From the NCBI RefSeq assembly GCF_018614585.1, contig NZ_JAGGOI010000019.1, positions 74,161 to 138,160 on the forward strand: 64,000 nt of DNA, in the 5' to 3' direction. A program made the position numbers and the translations under genes. Positions 51,955 through 59,475 of this stretch are shown here, one piece after another. The notes below the pieces were generated by a model. The model had not been told where the DNA came from. It searched no databases and was given only the letters and a program-made list of their open reading frames with translations. Position 1 is the first letter of the stretch. Every line of letters starts with the position of its first letter. Source of the stretch: Streptomyces sp. ISL-1 (GTDB taxonomy: Bacteria > Actinomycetota > Actinomycetes > Streptomycetales > Streptomycetaceae).

Positions 51955-52046
51955 GGTACGAGCGTGGAGTGCGTTGACTACTCTCGGCTACGGGCCGGAT
52001 ACAACGTGCCCTGCCGTTGGCGGAGTTGAACGAGGGGATGCCCGCC

Positions 52047-52880
52047 GTGACCCACATCAACGTCCTCGACCCGAGCGCGTCGCCGCTGGACTACTACGGG
52101 TACGAGCTGCGGCGGTACCGCGAGGCGGCGGGGCTTACGCAGAAGCAGCTCGGCGGGATCATCAACTACACGGGGTCGCTGGTCGGCCAGATCGAGACGG
52201 CGCGGAAGCTGCCGACGGTGGAGTTCAGCGAGCGGGTGGATGTTGCGCTGGAGACCGACGGGATGCTCTCGCGGCTACTGGGCCTGGTGCTGCGCAGTCA
52301 ACTCCCCGCGTGGTTTCAGCAGATCGCTGAGCTGGAGGCACGGGCCACGGAGATCTGCACGTTCCATACGCACTTGGTGCACGGGCTGCTGCAGACGGAG
52401 GCGTACGCGAGGGCGGTACTCGGCTCCATGGACCGGAGCAACCTGGAGGATCGAACAGCTGTCAGGTTGGCGCGGCAGCGCATCCTGGGAAAGGACGAGC
52501 CACCGGTGCTGTGGGCGATTCTCGGCGAGGCGGTGCTACACCAGGAGATCGGCGGCCGGGAGACCATGCGAGGCCAACTGGTCCATCTGTTGACCTCGGA
52601 GAAGGATCCGAGGGTCAACATCCAGGTGCTCCCGTACCGGGCCGGAGCCCACGCTGGGCTACAGGGTTCGTTCGACCTCTTCCACTTCCCGGGCGACCCG
52701 GCCATCGTCTACACAGAGGGCTATGGAATGGGGCACCCGACCGCCAACCCTGAGACAGTCAGGGACTGTTCGCTCCGTTACGATCACCTCCAAGCCGCAG
52801 CCATGTCCATCAAGGACTCGGCGGAGCTGATCCGGGATGTCATGGAGGAACGCTATGGGGAGCAGCACACAATGGCGTAA
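52047..52880 (+). CDS. XRE family regulator with DUF5753 effector domain
   Basis: About 277 residues from GTG 52047, eight bases after GAGGGG (ATG 52038 and ATG 52017 are alternatives). An N-terminal helix-turn-helix (GLTQKQLGGIINYTGSLVGQ) is followed by a DUF5753 domain (FHTHLVHGLLQTEAYARAVL; ILGEAVLHQEIGGRETMRGQ; VQVLPYRAG-like). Such regulators pair with small DUF397 proteins as in BldB/WhiJ-type systems. It overlaps the DUF397 gene by 26 bases. Confidence 0.9.
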   Translation: MTHINVLDPSASPLDYYGYELRRYREAAGLTQKQLGGIINYTGSLVGQIETARKLPTVEFSERVDVALETDGMLSRLLGLVLRSQLPAWFQQIAELEARATEICTFHTHLVHGLLQTEAYARAVLGSMDRSNLEDRTAVRLARQRILGKDEPPVLWAILGEAVLHQEIGGRETMRGQLVHLLTSEKDPRVNIQVLPYRAGAHAGLQGSFDLFHFPGDPAIVYTEGYGMGHPTANPETVRDCSLRYDHLQAAAMSIKDSAELIRDVMEERYGEQHTMA

Positions 52881-53124
52881 GTCGAGCTACAGCGGTGACC
52901 AGGGAGGCTCCTGCGTGGAGTGCGCCCCCCTCAACGGCGCCGCCTGGCGTAAGTCCAGCTACAGCGGCAGCACCGGCGGCGAATGCGTCGAGATCGCCGA
53001 GACCCCCCACACCGTCGCCGTACGCGACTCGAAGAATCCTTCCGGCCCCGCCCTCACCCTCGCCCCCGCATCCTTCGCGGCCTTCGTGTCCGCCGCCGCC
53101 CAGGGCGAGTTCATCCCCGCATGA
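52855..53124 (+). CDS. DUF397 protein with duplicated WRKSSYSG motif
   Basis: 89 residues from ATG 52855 (GGAGG at 5 bases). The DUF397 signature appears twice: WRKSSYSGDQGGSCVECAPL near the start and WRKSSYSGSTGGECVEIAET after 20 residues, then VAVRDSKNPSGPALTL and a C-terminal FAAFVSA helix. Normal members have it once, so the N-terminal unit is duplicated. It probably binds the adjacent XRE regulator, WhiJ/SCO4542-style. Confidence 0.9.
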   Translation: MGSSTQWRKSSYSGDQGGSCVECAPLNGAAWRKSSYSGSTGGECVEIAETPHTVAVRDSKNPSGPALTLAPASFAAFVSAAAQGEFIPA

Positions 53125-53226
53125 AGCTCCGCAACGCCGTCGCCGCCACACCCCACCCACACGGTCCCGGCCGGGCAGCGCCGGCGCGTCGCCCCGGACG
53201 GCACCGCCATCAAGCTCGGGTCGGCC

Positions 53227-53931
53227 TCACGGACGGACACCTGCCGGATCAGCCACTTCTCCGTCTGCCCGGGACGCGGCGCCTGAGCCGGGCCCGAACC
53301 CCCTGACGATCAGCCACCCTGCCAGCCCCAGCTCCCAGGCGAACACCGGGAGCGCGGCGGCCGACCCCGCCACGGAGAGCTGCGCGTAGGCCCCGAACAT
53401 CACGGCGACGGCCGAGGCGCAGATCAGCGGCCCGCCGACCAGCCCGAGCACGGCGATGAAGCGCGGCACGAGCCGGGCGCGGTACGCCAGGTACGCAAGC
53501 AGGACGGTGTTCAGGCCGAGGGCGATGTTGGGCCCGAGCAGGAACGTCCAGTCGTGCACGGCCGCCAGCGCGACGTCGGCGCCGGCCGCCGCCCCCGCGT
53601 CCCGCCGCAGGGTGACGAGCGCCAGGACGGCGACGATCCCGAGGGCGATGACGGCCGCCTCCAGCAGCCGCCCGAAGGCGTACCCGAGCGCGAGCCCCTC
53701 GCCGTGGCGCCGCAGGACGGGGAACAGCGCCGCCCCGCTACCGGCCACCGCCACCACCAGCACCACCTCGCAGAGCACCCCGAGCAGCGCCCGCGTGTCG
53801 GCGCCCTGCGCGAGCCGGCCGTCCGCCGCGCTCAGCAGGGGGTGGTACAGAACCGCCCCGGCTATCGCGGCGGCCTCGGTCAGCAGGAACAGCGACCCGG
53901 CGGCCACCGCGGTTCTCCGGTCCGGACTCAT
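53227..53931 (-). CDS. DUF4386 family membrane protein
   Basis: 234 residues from ATG 53931 with six or seven hydrophobic helices (AVAAGSLFLLTEAAAIAGAV; LALGYAFGRLLEAAVIALGI; AYLAYRARLVPRFIAVLGLV). Fits DUF4386. Function unknown; often paired with TetR-like regulators. Divergent from the TetR gene at 54049 with two palindromic operators between them, so it is the presumed target. Confidence 0.85.
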   Translation of the reverse strand: MSPDRRTAVAAGSLFLLTEAAAIAGAVLYHPLLSAADGRLAQGADTRALLGVLCEVVLVVAVAGSGAALFPVLRRHGEGLALGYAFGRLLEAAVIALGIVAVLALVTLRRDAGAAAGADVALAAVHDWTFLLGPNIALGLNTVLLAYLAYRARLVPRFIAVLGLVGGPLICASAVAVMFGAYAQLSVAGSAAALPVFAWELGLAGWLIVRGFGPGSGAASRADGEVADPAGVRP

Positions 53932-53957
53932 CTTCTCGTACCCCTCGCTCGGTGGTG

Positions 53958-54002
53958 GTGTACGCCGTACACCTGGCAGCACCATAGGTGTACGGCGTAC
54001 AC
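53958..54002. promoter_or_regulatory. Twin TetR operators
   Basis: GTGTACGCCGTACAC (53958-53972) and GTGTACGGCGTACAC (53988-54002) are two near-perfect 15-bp palindromes with centres 30 bases apart (three helical turns), between the DUF4386 and TetR starts. This is the pattern for cooperative binding by the divergent TetR. Confidence 0.85.
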
Positions 54003-54048
54003 TCGTCAAGGAGAGGGTGCTGTCGAGGGCGGAAGGGGCCGAACCGGA

Positions 54049-54732
54049 ATGACCCGGCAGGAAGCCAGGCACACGCAACGGATCCCCCTGAACAGGGACC
54101 GCGTCCTGCGCGCCGCCGTCGCGCTCGCCGACGCCACCGGCATCGACGCGCTCAGCATGCGCAGGCTCGCGCAGGAGCTGGACGTCGTACCGATGGCCCT
54201 CTACAAGCACGTGGCCAACAAGGAGGAACTGCTCGACGGCATGGCCGACGCCGTCGTCGGCGAGATCGACCCGCCGGCCGCGGGCCCCGACTGGCAGCGC
54301 GTGGTCCGCGGGCGGATCCTCTCGGCGCGGCGGGTCCTGCTGCGCCACCCCTGGGCGGCCCGGGTCATCGAGTCGCGGACCGGCCCCACCCCGGCCGTGC
54401 TGGCGTACCTGGACTCGATGGCCGGGAGCTTCCGGGACGGCGGCCTCTCCGCCGACCTCACGCACCACGTCATGCACGCGATGGGCAGCCGCCTGCTCGG
54501 CTTCAGCCAGGAACTGTTCGACACCTCGGGCCCCTCCGGCCCGCCGGACCCCGGGCTGGCGGCGCGCTACCCGCACATCGCGGAACTGGCCGCGACGGCC
54601 GCACACGACGGGGGCTCCACGGTCGGTGGCGGCTGCGACGACCAGTTCGAGTTCGAATTCGCCCTGGACCTCCTCCTGGACGGCTTCGAAAGCCTCCGCC
54701 GCCAGGGCTGGACGTCCGCGCGGAAGGCGTAG
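54049..54732 (+). CDS. TetR family regulator (TetR/DUF4386 module)
   Basis: 227 residues from ATG 54049 with GGAAGGGG. The N-terminal HTH (LSMRRLAQELDVVPMALYKH) is typical, and the C-terminal domain (VIESRTGPTPAVLAYLDSMA; FEFEFALDLLLDGFESLRRQ) resembles TetR_C_11-type ligand domains. It most likely represses itself and the DUF4386 gene through the twin palindromes. Confidence 0.9.
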   Translation: MTRQEARHTQRIPLNRDRVLRAAVALADATGIDALSMRRLAQELDVVPMALYKHVANKEELLDGMADAVVGEIDPPAAGPDWQRVVRGRILSARRVLLRHPWAARVIESRTGPTPAVLAYLDSMAGSFRDGGLSADLTHHVMHAMGSRLLGFSQELFDTSGPSGPPDPGLAARYPHIAELAATAAHDGGSTVGGGCDDQFEFEFALDLLLDGFESLRRQGWTSARKA

Positions 54733-55111
54733 CGGGTGCGGGGGGCGGGGGCTGATCCAGCGTCGAAGGGGGGAGGGAAACCCAGCCGAGCCGGGGCCAG
54801 TGGTTGCGCGCGGGCCCGCGTGCGCTCGGCGCCGTTCCCACGCGGATCCGGCAACACTCAGGCTCCCGGGCCGCGCGACGATCCCGGAGAGCAGGTACGC
54901 CCCGGACTCCGTCCGGATGGCGTGTTACGTCGGACTGAGCGGCGGCCACGACGAGTGCGTGTCCGGCCTGACCGCGGGCGGCGTGACCGACGGGACCGCG
55001 GTGTCCGCCTGCCGGGTGGCGCCCAAGTAGAAGCCCCTCTGGCCGACGTCCCGGCGGGAGGCAGGAGCCGGGCGTGGGTGGGTTGGCCCCCGCCTCCCAC
55101 GGCATCGCAGG
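54733..55111. other. Intergenic stretch with possible secreted-protein remnant
   Basis: A forward frame ending at TAG 55028-55030 reads MACYVGLSGGHDECVSGLTA then GGVTDGTAVSACRVAPK, three Cys in about 45 residues, like the end of a small secreted disulfide protein. No upstream portion or start is recognisable. The rest shows nothing. Confidence 0.3.
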
Positions 55112-56374
55112 TCAGCCGTGCGTGACCTGGAGTTCCTTGATGCCGTTCAGCCAGGCCGAGCGCAGCCGGCGCGGGTCGCCCGAGAGGCGCAGGTCGGGCA
55201 GGACGTCGGCTATCGCGTTGAAGATCAGGTTGATCTCCATCACCGCGAGGGACTTGCCGAGGCAGAAGTGCGGGCCTCCGCCGCCGAAGCCGAGGTGGGG
55301 GTTCGGGTCGCGGGTGATGTTGAACTGCTCGGGCGCTTCGAAGACTTCGGGATCGTTGTTGGCGGATGAGTAGAAGAGGCCGACCCGGTCGCCCTTCTTG
55401 ATCTGCTGACCGCCGAGTTCCACGTCCTGGGTCGCGGTGCGCTGGAAGGAGACGACCGGCGTCGCCCAGCGCACGATCTCCTCCGCCGCGGTCTCCGGCC
55501 GGTCCCGTTTGTAGAGCTCCCACTGCTCGGGGTGCGTGAGAAACGCGTGCATGCCGTGGCTGATGGCGTTACGCGTCGTCTCATTGCCCGCGACCGCGAG
55601 CAGGATCACGAAGAAGCCGAACTCGTCGTTGGACAGGTTGCCTTCGTCCCCGGCAGCGACCAACTGGCTGACGATGTCCTTCGCCGGACACTCCTTGCGG
55701 GCGGCGGCCAGGTTCATCGAGTACGAGACGATCTCCATCGCCGCCTCGGCGCCGATCTCTTCGGTGATCGCGTACTCGGGATCGTCGTACGCCGCCATCT
55801 TGTTGGACCAGTCGAAGATCTTGGCGCGGTCCTCCTGCGGTACGCCGATGAGTTCGGCGATGGCCTGGAGGGGGAGTTCGACGGCGATGTTGGTGACGAA
55901 GTCGAAGCTGCCGTCGTCCTTCGCGCCGGCGAGCGCGGTCTCGACGATGCTGCGGGCGCGCGAGCGGAGGGCGTTCTCCAGGGACCGGACGGCGCGCGGA
56001 GTGAAGCCGCGCTGCACGATCTGGCGGACGCGGGTGTGCTCGGGCGGGTCCATGTTGAGCATGATCAGCTTCTGGACCTCGATCTGGTCACGGCTGATGG
56101 ACTCGTTGAAGCGGATCACGGCGGTGTTGGTGTTGGAGGAGAACACTTCGGGGTGGGTGGAGACGTGCTTGACGTCGGCGTGCCGGGTGACGGCCCAGTA
56201 GCCCTCGTCCTGGAAGCCGGAGATGCCGGCGGGCTGTGCGCACCACCAGACCGGGGCGGTCTGCCGCATCCGGGCGAATTCCGGGTGGGGGATGCGGGCT
56301 TGGAGCAGGTCGGGATCGGTGAAGTCGAACCCTTCGGGCAGATGGGGGCAGTCCTTCGGCAGCTTCAAGGTCAA
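55112..56374 (-). CDS. cyp125: Cytochrome P450, CYP125-like steroid monooxygenase
   Basis: 420 residues. Heme-binding loop FGGGGPHFCLGKSLA, I-helix AVAGNETTRNAISHGMHAF, ExxR in TAAEEIVRWATP, and the N-terminal PEGFDFTDPDLL pattern of CYP125/CYP142 enzymes that oxidise the sterol side chain at C26/C27. It is divergent from the FadA5-like thiolase, as in mycobacterial cholesterol loci. KstR-like boxes lie between them. The redox partner is not in the window. Confidence 0.85.
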   Translation of the reverse strand: MTLKLPKDCPHLPEGFDFTDPDLLQARIPHPEFARMRQTAPVWWCAQPAGISGFQDEGYWAVTRHADVKHVSTHPEVFSSNTNTAVIRFNESISRDQIEVQKLIMLNMDPPEHTRVRQIVQRGFTPRAVRSLENALRSRARSIVETALAGAKDDGSFDFVTNIAVELPLQAIAELIGVPQEDRAKIFDWSNKMAAYDDPEYAITEEIGAEAAMEIVSYSMNLAAARKECPAKDIVSQLVAAGDEGNLSNDEFGFFVILLAVAGNETTRNAISHGMHAFLTHPEQWELYKRDRPETAAEEIVRWATPVVSFQRTATQDVELGGQQIKKGDRVGLFYSSANNDPEVFEAPEQFNITRDPNPHLGFGGGGPHFCLGKSLAVMEINLIFNAIADVLPDLRLSGDPRRLRSAWLNGIKELQVTHG

Positions 56375-56446
56375 CTCCAGGTCTGGCGGGGGTGTCGGTG
56401 ACAGCGGCGACTTGTCTGACTACCCATCAGAAGTTGACCGAAAGGT

Positions 56447-56460
56447 AGTAACGAGTTCTA
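56447..56460. promoter_or_regulatory. KstR-like operator, CYP125 side
   Basis: AGTAACGAGTTCTA matches the KstR consensus TnnAACnnGTTnnA except at the first base. It lies 73 bases upstream of the P450 start. Confidence 0.5.
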
Positions 56461-56562
56461 TAAGTGGCAAGGGTCGTGGCGGTATCTGTTGCGGCCAGGG
56501 GTCGCGCCAAGGGCGTGCAGGGCCCTTGCGTACCGGGGGTAGCACTCGTGAGACTGCACAGA

Positions 56563-56584
56563 GAACTAGAACGCGTACTAGTTC
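56563..56584. promoter_or_regulatory. KstR-like operator, thiolase side
   Basis: A near-perfect palindrome with arms GAACTAG and CTAGTTC; its core TAGAACGCGTACTA fits TnnAACnnGTTnnA with one change (GTA for GTT). It is 52 bases upstream of the thiolase start. Confidence 0.6.
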
Positions 56585-56635
56585 GGCCGCAGGGCGCCGG
56601 GACGCTCAGCGGCTGTGTGAGGAGAGGACGAGCTC

Positions 56636-57805
56636 ATGGCCGCGGAACCCGTCATCGTTGAAGCCGTACGCACACCCATCGGCAAGCGCGGAGGAGCGCT
56701 CGCCAATCTGCACCCCGCCTATTCACTGGGCGAGACCTACCGTGAACTCCTAGGCCGCACCGGCATCCACGCCGACTGCGTCGAGCAGGTGGTGGGCGGC
56801 ACGGTCACCCACGCCGGCGAACAGTCCATGAACCCTGCGCGGAACGCGTGGCTGGCGATGGGGCTGCCGTACGAGACGGCGGCGACGACGGTGGACTGCC
56901 AGTGCGGGTCGTCGCAGCAGGCGAGCCACGTGGTCGCGAACATGATCGCGGCCGGGGTCATCGACGTCGGGATCAGCTGCGGGGTCGAGGCCATGTCTCG
57001 GGTGCCGCTGGGGAGCGGGTCCAAGCACGGGCCGGGGAAACCGTTCCCCGACGAGTGGAATGTGGACCTGCCCAACCAGTTCGAGGCGGCGGAGCGTATC
57101 GCGCGCAACCGCGGTCTCACGCGCGAACGGGTCGACTCGCTGGGACTGTTGTCCCAGGAGCGGGCGGCGGTGGCGTGGGCGGAGGAGCGCTTCAAGCGCG
57201 AGACGTTCGCGGTGCAGGTGCCGACGACGGAGGAGGAGCAGGCCGCGGGTCAGGGCATGTGGCGGCTCGTCGACCGGGACGAAGGGCTGCGGGACACGAG
57301 CATGGAGGCGCTGGCGAAGCTGAAGCCGGTCATGCCGACGGCGGTGCACACGGCCGGGAACTCGTCACAGATCTCGGACGGTTCGGCGGCGATCATGTGG
57401 GCGTCGAAGCGGATGGCGCGGGCGCTGAAGCTGAAGCCGCGGGCTCGTATCGTCGCGCAGGCGCTGGTCGGGGCGGACCCGCACTATCACCTGGACGGCC
57501 CGATCGACGCGACGCGCGCGGTGCTGGGCAAGGTGGGGATGTCGCTGAAGGACATCGACCTGGTCGAGATCAACGAAGCGTTCGCGTCGGTGGTGCTCAG
57601 CTGGGCGCAGGTCTTCGAGCAGGACCTGGAGAAGGTCAACGTCAACGGGGGCGCGATCGCGATCGGGCATCCGGTGGGGGCGACGGGGGCGCGGCTGATC
57701 ACGACGGCGCTGCATGAACTGGAGCGCAGGGACAAGGAGTTCGCGCTGGTGACGATGTGTGCGGGTGGGGCGCTGGCGACGGGCACGATCATTCAGCGGC
57801 TGTAA
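56636..57805 (+). CDS. fadA5: Steroid-type thiolase, FadA5-like
   Basis: 389 residues from ATG 56636 (GAGGAGAG upstream). The nucleophile Cys is in TVDCQCGSSQQASHVVANMI (about residue 93), the His in GGAIAIGHPVGATGARL and the second Cys in VTMCAGGALATG; NEAFASV completes the thiolase set. FadA5-type enzymes remove acetyl or propionyl units from steroid-CoA side chains. The divergent CYP125 and KstR-like boxes support sterol catabolism. The rest of a kst regulon is not in the window. Confidence 0.85.
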   Translation: MAAEPVIVEAVRTPIGKRGGALANLHPAYSLGETYRELLGRTGIHADCVEQVVGGTVTHAGEQSMNPARNAWLAMGLPYETAATTVDCQCGSSQQASHVVANMIAAGVIDVGISCGVEAMSRVPLGSGSKHGPGKPFPDEWNVDLPNQFEAAERIARNRGLTRERVDSLGLLSQERAAVAWAEERFKRETFAVQVPTTEEEQAAGQGMWRLVDRDEGLRDTSMEALAKLKPVMPTAVHTAGNSSQISDGSAAIMWASKRMARALKLKPRARIVAQALVGADPHYHLDGPIDATRAVLGKVGMSLKDIDLVEINEAFASVVLSWAQVFEQDLEKVNVNGGAIAIGHPVGATGARLITTALHELERRDKEFALVTMCAGGALATGTIIQRL

Positions 57806-57815
57806 GCCGTGTGCC

Positions 57816-57884
57816 GGGGCTCCGCCCCCGGGCCCCGCGCCTCAATCGCCGGCGAGGCTTGGTTCGGGGTCTGGGGCGGAGCCG
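57816..57884. repeat. Intergenic Streptomyces-type palindromic repeat
   Basis: GGGGCTCCGCCCC ... CTCAATCGCCGGCGAGGCT ... GGGGTCTGGGGCGGAGCC; the outer arms pair and sit between convergent genes, so it probably also terminates both. The same modules recur at 42401 and, inside a gene, at 60231. Confidence 0.75.
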
Positions 57885-57903
57885 CCCCAGGGGGTGGGCC
57901 GGA

Positions 57904-58329
57904 TCAGTACCAGCCCTGCGCCTGCCAGGACGCCCACGCGCCGCACGGGCTGCCGTAGCGCTCCTTCATGTAGTCCAGACCCCACTTGATCTGCGTCTTG
58001 GGGTTGGTCTTCCAGTCCGCGCCAGCGGAGGCCATCTTGCCGCCCGGCAGCGCCTGGACCAGGCCGTACGCACCGCTGGACGGGTTGGCCGCGTTCACGT
58101 CCCAGTTGCTCTCGTGCGACACGATCTTGCTGAAGCACTCGAACTGCGTGGCGTCACCGATCATCTTCTGGGCGATCGCCTTGGGGGAGCCGGAGGGTGC
58201 CGCGGGAGCCTCGGCGGCACCGGCCGGGTTGGCGCCGAGCACCATGGCGGCGGAGCTCACCACGAGCGCGGTGCCGACAAGGGCCGACTTCGGGCGGTTG
58301 GCGAAGCGGCTGATGATCGAGCGAGACAC
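57904..58329 (-). CDS. Secreted lytic transglycosylase-like protein (Rpf-like size)
   Basis: 141 residues from GTG 58329. Signal peptide (SALVGTALVVSSAAMVLGAN) and a C-terminal lysozyme-like domain: IVSHESNWDVNAANPSSGAY with the probable catalytic Glu, GLVQALPGGKMASAGADW, TQIKWGLDYMKERYGSPCGA and the end WASWQAQGWY. It cleaves or remodels peptidoglycan outside the cell. The 315-base leader has no other gene. Confidence 0.85.
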   Translation of the reverse strand: MSRSIISRFANRPKSALVGTALVVSSAAMVLGANPAGAAEAPAAPSGSPKAIAQKMIGDATQFECFSKIVSHESNWDVNAANPSSGAYGLVQALPGGKMASAGADWKTNPKTQIKWGLDYMKERYGSPCGAWASWQAQGWY

Positions 58330-58644
58330 AGAGAAACCTAACGTCGGGTGCAGGGCGGTCGGGCCGGCATGCCGAATCTCGTTTGCACGAGGGGGAATCC
58401 GGCCGCCTGAAGGGCGCGATGAGCTCGGGGACGAGCACGGGGCGCCTTGCGACTGGATCAGTTTTAGCGAGCCGCTCTGGCCGCCGCAACGACCCTTGTT
58501 ACTAGTGGGGCTCGCACCTGGGGTGAACCGCACAGGGGCTTGACAGGCACTGTTCGTACAGGTCAGGGCGTGGATGAGTGGTTTTGTCCGGGTTCCTCAT
58601 GCCTACTATTTCGCGTCGTACACGCCGAAGGTCTGTGGGGCGTC
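58330..58644. other. Leader and intergenic region upstream of the transglycosylase gene
   Basis: Contains a long 5' region with several short inverted repeats and an A+T-rich patch (AGTTTTAGCG; TTGTTACTAGTGG) that may hold the promoter. I looked for a ydaO-type c-di-AMP riboswitch, known for some rpf genes, and did not find its conserved blocks. Confidence 0.4.
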
Positions 58645-59475
58645 TCACCCCGGAGGGACACTCTCAGGGGTCTGAAATGTGACCTGTGCCTCGAAGTTGG
58701 CGCGTCGGGTGGCTCGGCGCAGCGCCTTGAGGAGGGTCGAACCGATGGTGAGGATCAGTACGACGGTGAGGACCGCGCGGCCCAGGTCCCAGCCGAACGA
58801 GGTCGCCGCGCAGTAGGCGAGGAAGCGGACCAGGTTCTCGTGGACGGGATCGCCGGGGTGGAAGGAGACGCCGGAGGAGAGGCCGCCGATGTACGTCCAG
58901 CCCTGGAGGTTCATCACGGTGCCGTAGGCGAACGCGGCGACGGCTCCGTACGCGCCGAGCATGAGCAGCTCCGCGCGGCCGCGCAGCCGGTCCGGGCCCG
59001 GCAGGAGTCCCGCGCCCATCGTGAACCAGCCCATGGACAGCATCTGGAACGGCATCCACGGGCCCACACCACCGGTGAGCAGGGCGGACGCGAACATCGT
59101 GACCGAGCCGAGCACGAAGCCGAAGCCCGGGCCGAGGACCCGGCCGCTCAGCACCATCAGGAAGAACATGGGCTCCAGGCCCGCGGTGCCCGCGCCGAGC
59201 GGGCGAAGGGCGGCCCCGACCGCGGCCAGCACGCCGAGCATCGCCACGGCCTTGGCGTCCATCCCGGTGTCGGCGATCGTCGCGACGACGACGGCCACGA
59301 GGAGCGGGAGCAGCGCGGCGAAGAGCCAGGGAGCGTCGGCCGAGTGGGCGAGCCCGGAGTCGCACTCGGCGAGCAGCGGCCAGCCGAAGGCGATGACGCC
59401 GATCGCGCTGATCAGGGCGAGGGCGGCGATGGAGCGGGGGCCGAGGCGTACGGCACGGGCCTGCGGCGTGGTCAC
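58645..59475 (-). CDS. ECF transporter S component
   Basis: 276 residues from GTG 59475, whose GTGA overlaps the stop of the ATPase gene. Six to eight helices, with the substrate-specific type pattern RSIAALALISAIGVIAFGWP at the start and ALRPLGAGTAGLEPMFFLMV, GYGTVMNLQGWTYIGGLSSG in the middle. It binds the vitamin or precursor in the membrane and docks to the energising module encoded just upstream. Substrate not deducible; the surface proteins upstream suggest a cobalamin-like or other ligand. Confidence 0.85.
   Translation of the reverse strand: MTTPQARAVRLGPRSIAALALISAIGVIAFGWPLLAECDSGLAHSADAPWLFAALLPLLVAVVVATIADTGMDAKAVAMLGVLAAVGAALRPLGAGTAGLEPMFFLMVLSGRVLGPGFGFVLGSVTMFASALLTGGVGPWMPFQMLSMGWFTMGAGLLPGPDRLRGRAELLMLGAYGAVAAFAYGTVMNLQGWTYIGGLSSGVSFHPGDPVHENLVRFLAYCAATSFGWDLGRAVLTVVLILTIGSTLLKALRRATRRANFEAQVTFQTPESVPPG

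Noticed and set aside
58330..58530. ydaO-type c-di-AMP riboswitch before the transglycosylase gene
   Set aside because: The conserved blocks expected for this RNA were not found by eye.
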